Origin: Spirogloea muscicola | Taxonomy: Eukaryota > Streptophyta > Zygnematophyceae > Spirogloeales > Spirogloeaceae | Assembly (NCBI GenBank): GCA_009602725.1 | Contig: WELB01000162.1 | Location: 83,320-105,451 of the forward strand | Length of the DNA: 22,132 nucleotides | Reading direction: 5' to 3' | In this document: piece by piece, positions 1-8,345 of the stretch | Layout of the letters: each line of letters begins with the position of its first letter | How positions within the stretch are numbered: the first letter of the stretch is position 1 | Position numbers and translations under genes: made by a program | Notes under the pieces: generated by a model | What the model was told of the DNA's origin: nothing | Database searches by the model: none | What the model saw: only the letters and a program-made list of their open reading frames with translations

Positions 1-30
1 CGCCGCCGCCGCCGCCATCGCCGCCGCGGG
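1..30 (+). repeat. GCC trinucleotide tract in 5' leader
   Basis: A run of GCC/CGC triplets lies just upstream of the RNase III start codon. In the frame of that start codon a TGA at 37-39 closes the upstream reading, so the tract is read as 5' leader, not coding. Similar tracts occur at the 5' ends of the two genes flanking the assembly gap. Confidence 0.6.
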
Positions 31-51
31 CTGCGCTGATGCCAGCCCACC

Positions 52-3000
52 ATGCGTCCGCAGAGCCTGCGCGACGACCTGGGCATGGGCGCCGGCTCCG
101 AGCAGCTCCTCCTCCGCGCGCTGGTGAGCCCGCGCGGGCACCGCCGCCGCCGCCGCTAGCACATCTCCCGTCCCGCGCGGCGGCCTCGGCAATGGCCGGC
201 AGCGCCGCTGCCCGAGCTGAGCCGGCGCTCGAGCGCCGGCCGCGCTACATCTTTCACGGATAAGACGCTCGACCTGAATCCTACACCCTAACCTAACCCT
301 TAACCCTAAAACCTAAACCCCAAACCCTAATCTCTGCTTGCAGGTGCATGAGAGCTACTACAACAGCAACATGCCCGACTGCAATCACACGCTCCCGCCG
401 CTACCTGCGGCCGCCCACGCCCACGCCTCCGCCGTCGGAATCCCGTCGCCTCCTCGGACTGGCAGAGTGCTGGCCGAGACGGCCAACGGCAGCTGCCGTT
501 CCACGCCCACGCCTGCCGCCGAGCAGAGCATCGCCTTCGCGCAGCAGCCTGGACCTGGCAGCAGCATCACCTTCGCGACTGCGCACAGCAGGGTATGTCT
601 CCAATGCCCCAGGCGTACCAGAAGCCAGCCACGACTGCTCAGCTGCAACGCGAGCTCTTTCTGTTCTGTGTGCGGCTGTCGCATGCCACTCCAGCTACCC
701 CCAAGCACTCCGCCCTGCACGTCACTATGTGACCTGGGGCTCCCCCAGCTCTGCCTCTGGCCCGCACACACATGAGTTGCTCCTTCCTTTTAGGTTGTGA
801 CAGTCCTCTTTGCCTACTGGAAGTACTAGATGTCGGTTGCCGGCACTTAGCGTGTTGGGGTTCCAGACATAGGCTTGAGTTATTAGGGAACTAAGTGATT
901 GGGAGCCCCTTGTCTGCGGCACCTAGTAGCAGCCTTCAAATGCCATTGGCTGTAGCCCCTGCGGCTGCTCCTTGATATCAACGGACGCTCTGCCTCATGA
1001 GAGCCCACAGCAACCCTTATGCTTGACAATGGTGTTGCTCAAGGACCAAGCCATTGGTGGCTCTGGACGTTGATACTGCAGCCCCACTGCGAACACAAGT
1101 GCTTGAAATTTAGATGTCACGCCGTAAGAGTACGCGGTTTAGAGGTACAGGGTCTACATCAGAGTTCAGGAGTTGGTTGTTCAGCTTCACGGCTCAACAA
1201 CGTGTCTCTGTGCCTGGGACTGCAAGAAGGCTGCCAATTTGTGGCGCTTTCTTGGCCAGCACGCAGGCTCCGCCTTGGACTATCTGCTGATCGTGTTGCA
1301 GCGCGAATGATCTCTGCAGGTGCGGTCGCTGCTCGAGCTACTCGGCGATGCCGTGCTCAACATGTCGACGCTGTCGCACCTCGTGGCTCGGTACCCCCTC
1401 GCACCCATTGTAAGAGCCCATCTTTTGTTGCTGCTAAAGTTTGTATGCTTACGCATCATATCTAAGTACCAATAGTGATTCCTTTTGCGACTGCTGCACC
1501 AGGAGTCCGTTTTTACTTCACATCTTTGTTGATGCACCATGAGGGTGCCAATACCAGATTGGCACATCCTCCCTCAGCAACCCTGACCATCTTCTAACGC
1601 TTGGCGCCTTGCCTGGCCCTTTGGTAGGGGGATGTGTCCCGCATGAAGGCTTCTGTTGTAAGTCTCACTAGCCCGAGGGCCACATGCACTAGACAAGCAA
1701 GATGTCATAGTCTCTTCAGGATCTTGTGGAAGTCATTGATAGTAAAGCTCACCTGGTGTCGGTCCTTTGGGTATCTGGCTGCTTGATGAGTAGCAAGTTT
1801 GACCATTGAAGAGGACTCTATGATGTAGCTTAAGCACCCTGGCTTAAGGTCACCTGGAAAAGCTATTGGAGAAATGGAGCTAGGTCAGACGAGCACGCGA
1901 GTGACATTGTGTCATAATGAACATGCACGGGGGTTATGACTACGATCCACTACAGACTGTTAGGGAGGGTCTGCCCAAGGCCACCTTCTGTTGTTACCCG
2001 CTCTCTGCAGTACCGCACTAACATGATAGTATGTTCTGTTCTGAGCAGGTGAGCAACAAGAACTTGGGAACAGCCGGCGCAGAATTTCTTGGGCTCCAGC
2101 GCCTCGTGCTCCTGGGGCCACCCATTGCCAAGAACATGAATCTGGCCAGAGAGACTCAGGTGAATGAGCACAGCGTTTTGTTGCTGTGACGACGTTTTGT
2201 CGACAGGTCACTGAAGATGATTGCTGCAATGCTTGCTATCTGCTTATCAAGCAGCAAGACTTGCATCAAGATATGTGATGAGGTTATCTATGGTTTGGCA
2301 ATGGAGGATCTAGAGAGAGTACTCTGGAGAATGACTCTGGAGGATGACTCTGGAGCAGCTAGCACGTTCCTCTTCAAGTTTTCATCTTTGATGTGAAATG
2401 CAAGTTCATTTTGTTGTCATAATGCATCTCTCTCATGCTGACAGATTGTTGTCATCATGCATCTCTCTCAAGCCGACAGATATCTATCATAGCCAACTCA
2501 GTGGAAGCTCTCCTGGGTGCCATCCATGTTGAGCAGGTCAAGATCATACAGAAAACCCTGTGCAACTCATTCTGTCACTGCTTCAAGGGTGTCTCGATCG
2601 AACAGGAATTGTTGCAGACATGCTTCGCAGCAGCCACCAAGTGGAGTGTTGCCACAGTTGCTGTCCTTGAAAAGAGCTGTTGCAAGCTACTCAGTGAAGG
2701 CCATGGCGTCGTGTGGCTAACTTCAGATATTGATTGGTCTTGCCAAAGGGCATGCTTGCAGCCTGTGAGATTGCAACGGCCAAGCTTTTGCCCCTCCTGG
2801 TCCCAAGACTTGACATTGAGAAGGTATATTGGCACTTGGAAATTTGCTGCTTTGAGGCCGTCTGTGACCACTGCAAGTTGGATGACCATGCACGCCACAG
2901 GTTCGTGGCCATCTAATGTGCTTTGCAAGACTGATTCTAAAGTCACCAATGGCGAGCAGGGCAAGGACCCTGTGACGCTGCTGCAGGAGAGGTCGCTGAA

Positions 3001-3300
3001 AGCGCATCACAGCCTCCCAGTATATAAGTGAGAGCTTGTTGCCTGGTCACCGGTCGCTAATTGACTAGCTGCGGAAGCTCATGGTCCTCATGGCCGCTGA
3101 CTACACTGCGCTGCAATCTTTGCAGGTTAGTGGCTGTGGACAATGAGAATATGCCACACCAGATGTGCCGGGTGAGAGTATACGTCAATGGCATACGGCT
3201 TGTTACTGGCGTTGGGTCTACGGCCACAGAGGCAAGGCGAGATGGGGCCCAGAAGGCTCTGCAAGCCTGGGTCGATGACCCCGGCAGGCCGCCAGTATGA
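52..3300 (+). CDS. RNase III-fold protein with C-terminal dsRNA-binding domain (9 exons)
   Basis: Exons: 52-123, 344-592, 1320-1409, 1628-1657, 2049-2159, 2480-2536, 2749-2823, 2930 (or 2960)-3027, 3126-3300; about 318 residues. ATG at 52 sits in a good context (CCACC ATG) with an in-frame stop just upstream. All joints are phase 0 except the last. The RNase III domain shows LLLRALVHESYYNSN, then LLELLGDAVL (signature region), GDVSRMKASV, VSNKNLGTAGAEF and IIANSVEALLGAIH. The dsRBD runs from GKDPVTLLQE through VRVYVNG to the C-terminus. Exon 2 adds about 55 Pro/Ala/Ser-rich residues between the first helix and the signature. Two acidic metal-binding positions are changed: Ser replaces the first Glu of ERLEFLGD, and Asn replaces the Asp of ADxVEAL. 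The protein may therefore be a weak nuclease or a non-catalytic RNA binder, as are mL44 and plant RNC1. A short segment expected between 2160 and 2479 was not found. The family call is firm; the cellular role is not. Confidence 0.88.
281..330 (+). repeat. Telomere-like CCCTAA/CCCTAAA tract in intron 1 of the RNase III gene
   Basis: About 50 bp of degenerate CCCTAA, CCCTAAA and CCCCAAA units end 13 bases before the exon 2 acceptor (exon 2 starts at 344). The unit matches the plant-type telomere repeat. It is far too short and too mixed to be a chromosome end. The CT-rich strand may serve as the intron's pyrimidine tract, or the tract may act like a plant telo-box. Confidence 0.8.
2321..2356 (+). 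repeat. Short tandem repeat, 13-bp unit ATGACTCTGGAGG
   Basis: Two adjacent copies (2331-2343 and 2344-2356, last base differing) follow a partial copy at 2321-2330. It lies in the intron upstream of RNase III exon 6 and has no evident function. Confidence 0.7.
2411..2480 (+). repeat. 35-bp tandem duplication of a 3' splice site
   Basis: Copies 2411-2445 and 2446-2480 match at about 32 of 35 positions. Each carries a CT-rich stretch and ends in GACAG|A. The second AG is the acceptor of RNase III exon 6, which starts at 2480 and encodes the SVEALLG motif. Use of the first AG would add 35 nt and break the reading frame. Confidence 0.85.
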
Positions 3301-3586
3301 TTGCCAAAATAGTGTGGGCTGCAGTTTGGGCGGATACCGCTCTGACAACCTTGTCAGCCCTCATGATGGCGCCATGACCGATGCCATTGTACAGCCATCG
3401 CCGCAGGGGCCAGCGCAATTGGCGCCTGACTGGAACGTGGGCAATTGGGCTGGGTCTCATGAATGAGCTAAAGACAGCAGGTAGATCTTGTGGTCCGCCT
3501 GATCGATGTGGTTGTGGAGAGTTGAAGGTGTGGCAGCATCAGGGATAGAGAGCTGGCCATGAAGACCATGGAATGGCCTTAGAAGC
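3301..3586. other. Convergent 3' spacer between RNase III and amidase genes
   Basis: This 286-bp stretch separates the two facing stop codons and must hold both 3' ends. I see no conserved gene, repeat or recognisable polyadenylation signal in it. Confidence 0.6.
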
Positions 3587-6500
3587 TCATGATGCTCCTG
3601 CAACCGACCTCAGCATCTCAGGACTCCCCCAGGGCACGTGGAAGTCCAGAGCCTTCTCCACCTCCATGGCAAGCAGGAGGAGCTCCTCGTCTGAGCCCCA
3701 TCTGCCTGCCAGGGTTACTGCAAGCGGCAGGGGCACAGGCCTTGCTTGATCCTCCTCCCTATTGGAGACACTGCCCTCTGGCTTGATGCCTTCCAGCTCT
3801 GCTCGACTCGAAGGTAGGGACTCAGCAAGATTTGGGCCATCGTTTGAGGCTGTGACTGGAGCTCCAGACACCCCAGCACCATCCACGTGCATTGACTCGC
3901 AGCTACTTGTGCCTGCCGGCAGCAAGGCTGAAGGCAAGGTGATGGAGGGGAGGCCGGAGTGCGTCCAAGGCAGCGACATGTGAGGAGACCCAGTTGAAGC
4001 TGCGGGAACACAAAGTCGACATGTCAAGCACCGATAGACCTCAAGGCAACACAAATTGGACTCCAGATGGCAAATGTCAGAGTATATAGAAGCTTTCAGC
4101 TACCAATTGCACAAACAAGCTCTTCAATTGTCGCAAGCAACATTGCCGGTGATAAAGGCCCGAGTCTACCACATACCAAGGCCCTTGGGAGGTGGACCAG
4201 TTGCCCCAGGAGCTATCCAGGCAGCAAGCTTGTACTCATCCATCAAGCTTTCCAATGCTGTCCGCAGAGAGTTGCATGATTGACGACCCTCTTCTGCAGC
4301 TTCTGACGTCACCTGCAAGCCCTGGTCAATGAATGTTGCCAGCTGGAAACATGCACATGCAAGAGTACAGCATCATGTTAGCAAATTGGGCATCCTGTTG
4401 CCACTGCAAGATTTGATTGCAGACTTACTCATGTAGCTTGAGATGCTCCCCTCGAGCCCGCCTGATATCATAAACGATGGGATTTGCATCACTGCAAAGT
4501 CCAGTCACCCTGTCTATAGTGGGTCTGGTGGCTGCCAAACCTCATCTGGGTAGAGCTCCCTTTGCTTGATCCAATTCTTATGCGCTTGCCCGTACTCATA
4601 GCTCATCAAATTCATATGCTTTCTGCAATGTCAGAAGGCAAAGTTGAAGACAATTGTAGGTGCTTAAAGCTGCAGAAGCAGCTGCAAATCTTTTGGTGTA
4701 GGTACTGTGCTTCAAGTGGTGCCATCATCATCATTATTTGAAGAGTAAATCTGAATGCTGTCTCTTATAGATATCTTATGAGCAAACAAAATCATAGTCT
4801 GGTAGAAGCACCTCTCAATGTCCTCGAAGTCCCCAATAGCCTCCACCCTTGAGACGATCCACCTATAATTGACACTAGAAAGGAATTGTTCAGCACATGA
4901 GTGATGACAAAAACGACCATTGCTGAGGGATACGTGTATGCGGCAGTAGCTCATGAACCCTGTGAAATACTGCAGAGTCACAGATGTCTCAGGCACAGCG
5001 TTCAGCAACTTTGAATTCCTGGAGGCTATACCCTTCTGCTGATAGTTGCTCTAAGGTAGTCTCAAAAGCAGCCAAAGCCCTTGGCTCACACTTTGCAAGG
5101 AGCGGTCCAGCGGGTACTCCAAGCTGTTCTGCATATGTAGGAGCATGTATGTGCATCAGAACACACCACTTAATCTGCAAAATTGAGCAGCTTTTTCCTC
5201 ATATGAATCACAGGCATGCGACAGACGCCACCACTCATGAGCAAATCTTAAGCCATCATCTTGTCACAGTTCATCTGCAGAGTTTTTCTCTCTTGGGGCT
5301 CACTTGGCTTGCTGTCAAGTCTGGCAGCTCGTCTCCAGGTGGTGCAGGTGCACTGACTGACAGCCATCAGAGGTCCAACGCTCCTGGCAAAAAAGCCAGG
5401 CTGATCCAGTGAAGGTGACCCCTGCACAGACAAGCTAACCACGACTACATTGTGATAAGTTTGCATATCAACAAAATTCTGGTTTGTCCCACCTTTGGCT
5501 TCCCTCTTGCACACATGCTTCTAGGATTCTATTCCAAGGGCTGGACTCAGGCAAATGGTATAACAAAGCTGACAGGTGCATGTAAAGGACGTCAGAACTT
5601 AGCGGTGAGGCTTCAATTAACTTGACATATCCTGTCGAGGCCCCTTTCTGAGCCTACATCAATCTTGTGGATGCTGGAAATACTTACTGGGATGATGCCA
5701 ATGGTAGGTAGGCGACCATGAGACGGCTTGAATCCAACAACTCCACAATATGCTGCTGGCCGAGATATAGACGCGTAAGTTTGAGTACCTGCGCCAGATG
5801 GACATCCAGGTGGAGTTTGTCATTCACAAGGCAATCGAAAACAGACATGATTTTCATTGTCAGAGGCCGTTGCCTCAAGGTAGTCTTCTGTGGCTTCTTG
5901 ATGTGGCTTCTTGAAAGAATGGCCACATGTAGACTTTATGCTGTTATTAAGGACTTGCCAGCAAGTCTAAGCGGTCCCTGGCCTGCCTCAGTGTAATTGG
6001 AGTCAGTGCACTCACCAACGCCCACAGTGCAAAGACCTGAAGCTACTGCAGCTGCAGGCCCACAACTGGAGCCTCCTGGAGTGTGACCCTGTCAAGGGCA
6101 TCACACTCGTGCAGCTGTCAGATAGCCCTGCTTGCAGACAGCATTGAAAGAGACTCATCACATTGTAAACAGTCACACTTGAACAACTCCAATGCCCATC
6201 ACAAGTGAATAGCAGTCATGGAGACACTTACCGGCGCCGTGGGGTTGTTTGTGTGAGCTGGATTGAAAAATCCAAAGCAAGTAGTAGTGCATTTTGCCTG
6301 CAAGCACCGACACAACGGCTTGGTGTCAGGCGTCAGACCAAGTGTTGATTTGCAAGCAGGTCACAGCCGCGGCAAGAACATGACAAACGCAGGGGATGCC
6401 ACCAATTTCATTGCAGCCATGAAGACGATTTTGTAAGCTGATGCTGCATGGCACCAAGTGTCTCACCATGATCAAGGCACCAGCATCGCGCAATAGCTTC

Positions 6501-7484
6501 ACAACCTGTTGCAACAAGTATTGAGGAGGCTTTCAGCTGCTAGCTACAAATGCCAACCTGCTGCTCCAGCCGGACACACGCCAGACTCAAGATCAAAGAC
6601 TTTACTTTGAAAAGATCAATCACTCTGCCAAACTGCGGAGTTTCTAACGCATCAGGCTGCAAGCAGGACAAGGACCGCATCCTCGCAGAAATCTTCAGTT
6701 GTTACTCAGGCACATGCTCCAAGATAGTGGGCAACACTGGAGCCAAGAAGCGAGCAGCTGCCACCCATGACTCACTGTGGACTCCTCCCCATCCAGAAGC
6801 TCCTGGGGAAGCTTGCTGCCAGCCCGGGTCGGTTGGCCGCTCACCCGCAGAACATCCTGGCAATAATAAGCTCCGCCGACTAATCACTTCATGCAGAGGC
6901 CGCATTGACAAGATTCTAGGTAATTAGGCAATTAAGTACTTAATTACAAAACCTCTGACAGTGTAGATGACTATGTAGTCTAAGGTCGTGATAAACAGCT
7001 TCATCTTGTATTTGCTTAACTTCATAATTAGCAATTGATAATCTACGTTTGTTGTCTCGTTAGTTTTCAACCAGCACGGGCAACGGAAGAACGAGCGGAC
7101 GAGCAGATGAGCGTCCGGCACCTTGACGCCGACGAGGTGGCCAAAGAGCGGCGGCCGCGGGACGTTGGGGGGGAACTTCTTGTTGAGGATCCAGGCCTGC
7201 CGCTCCAGACGGCTGCGCCCCGCGCTGTCGGGCCGTCAGCGGAGCGCCCTGGCCCGAGGCGGGGGCCTCGCCGCGACGAGGGCTCGGCCACGGAGCGCCG
7301 TCTCCATAACCGTCGTCTCCATGGCCGGGTGATGGTGACAAGGCAGCGGGGAGAAGGCGGACCCGTAGCGGTCGTCCTCGGGGAGCAGGGCGCCGAGGAG
7401 CGGCTCCCAGGCGGCCTCGTCCGCGGAGGCGGTGGCCACCTCGGCCAGCAGCTCGTCCAGCGAGAGGTGCTGGCGGTCAGCCAT
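3587..7484 (-). CDS. Amidase-signature (AS) family hydrolase (14 exons)
   Basis: Exons on the minus strand: 7484-7363, 7212-7122, 6856-6776, 6505-6467, 6297-6232, 6088-6016, 5788-5688, 5421-5304, 5128-5032, 4874-4812, 4622-4541, 4491-4429, 4302-4177, 3999-3587; about 510 residues, normal for the family. AS enzymes hydrolyse amide bonds with a Lys-cisSer-Ser triad. In my numbering these are K71 (HLVGVKD, across exons 2/3), S140 (PGGSSCG, exon 6) and S164 (TQTYASIS, exon 7); the 24-residue Ser-Ser spacing matches the family. Further matches are [47 protein letters not shown] and [16 protein letters not shown]. Met1 lies in GCCATGG context. Oddities are Tyr-Ala in place of the usual Gly-Gly beside the nucleophile, a 53-residue Ser/Glu/Pro-rich insert in the last exon (about 3904-3746), and intron 4540-4492, which is only 49 nt and breaks phase. 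The exon 1/2 joint uses a weak GTCCGC donor. Substrate and location are unknown. Confidence 0.92.
5769..5771 (-). other. Amidase nucleophile serine codon (S164)
   Basis: The Ser codon in TYASIS aligns with the nucleophile of the usual GGSIR/GGSII motif. The two preceding residues, normally Gly-Gly, are Tyr-Ala here (5777-5772). The rest of the neighbourhood ([14 protein letters not shown]) is conserved. Confidence 0.75.
6930..6945. repeat. 16-bp perfect palindrome AATTAAGTACTTAATT
   Basis: A self-complementary AT-rich site in amidase intron 2 (7121-6857), within a local AT-rich patch. It may be chance; no function is assigned. Confidence 0.7.
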
Positions 7485-7577
7485 GGCGGGCGAAGCGCCC
7501 GACTGCCGCCGGGGAAGCTTTGGGAATGCCGCCAACAACGGGGAATGAGTCATGGAGGGCGAGAGTGGCCAAGTACG

Positions 7578-7680
7578 AAGGCAAGCACCTTGACAGATGT
7601 ACATCACCCTGCTACTAAGCTGACCCGCTCAGTAACCACGAGTCAGCACGTAGAGAGTCGCTGACTGATGCCCGGATACC
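7578..7680. repeat. Direct repeat, copy 1
   Basis: Its core at 7615-7649 (CTAAGCTGACCCGCTCAGTA onward) is identical over 35 bp to 7921-7955. Flanking similarity includes a GCAAGC stretch on the left and GATGCCCGGATACC at the right end. The copies are offset by 306 bp. Confidence 0.85.
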
Positions 7681-7891
7681 AGACGGCAATTGACAAGCCC
7701 TATGGATTCCTAGACTTCTACAACCCCGAGCCTTGAATCTGAAATATAAAGCTCTTACAATGTAAAGCAATGGCTGTGGAAATGGAGTGTGCGTTAAGCG
7801 ACGGAGGGTCTGAGTGGCCGAGCCCAAAGAAAGTGGCTGCTCTCTTGAAGGGGGAAAGGGCCGTGAACAGCCAGCCCGAAACAGCCAGTAC

Positions 7892-7990
7892 CAAGGCAAG
7901 CCCATGGACATCACCTGCTGCTAAGCTGACCCGCTCAGTAACCACGAGTCAGCACATACAGGTCCTTACCTGATGCCCGAATACCGGTCT
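7892..7990. repeat. Direct repeat, copy 2
   Basis: Second copy of the 7578-7680 repeat. The 35-bp core is identical and the right end reads GATGCCCGAATACC, with small indels in the flanks. A weaker match upstream (GGAGGG...GAGTGGCC at 7553 and 7803) suggests the duplicated unit was originally about 300 bp. Confidence 0.8.
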
Positions 7991-8345
7991 GTGAGAGGCC
8001 AGCCCGAAGGAATATACAAGGTCTGGAAGGGCCGGAAGGCGCAAAATGATACCATTCTCCATAATGCCTGCAAATCTGAAGCATTCCTCCCCACTCAACC
8101 TCTCCCCCCCCTCCTTCGATGCTCATAGCAGCAGCCGCAGCTCTCTTCCTTCGCCAGGGCTTCTCCGCCATGCCGGCGTTGCTGCGGCTGCACCAGGCGG
8201 TGGTGGCAGAGGCAGCGGCAGCGATGGCGACGTACTGTGCTTCTCAGAGAAGAAGGGCCGTGCAGGCCAAGGTTCTCCGTCTGACGGTCGGCTTTGGCTG
8301 TGCCGCACACGCTGTAACATCAAGATCGTGCACACCGGCCGCGCT

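Larger units (their letters stand above)
7485..8345. other. Spacer between DUF2039 and amidase genes
   Basis: About 860 bp with no recognisable gene. It should contain the amidase promoter and 5' leader next to 7484 and the DUF2039 3' end next to 8346. It holds a direct repeat pair (7578-7680 and 7892-7990). The part at 8100-8340 is GC-rich and open in several frames, but none resembles a known protein; a lost or unidentified 5' exon cannot be excluded. Confidence 0.5.

Noticed and set aside
281-330. A true chromosome end
   Set aside because: The tract is short, degenerate and inside an intron, with coding exons on both sides.
5304-5360. A frameshift in the amidase (alternate frame [12 protein letters not shown] after a GTCA repeat)
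   Set aside because: The in-frame reading ends in phase 1 at a GTGAGC donor and joins the next exon ([10 protein letters not shown]) correctly, so no frameshift is needed.
6702-6911. Minus-strand frame with [10 protein letters not shown] as amidase coding
   Set aside because: The conserved reading [17 protein letters not shown] in another frame, bounded by CCAG and GTGAGT, follows K71 in phase 0.
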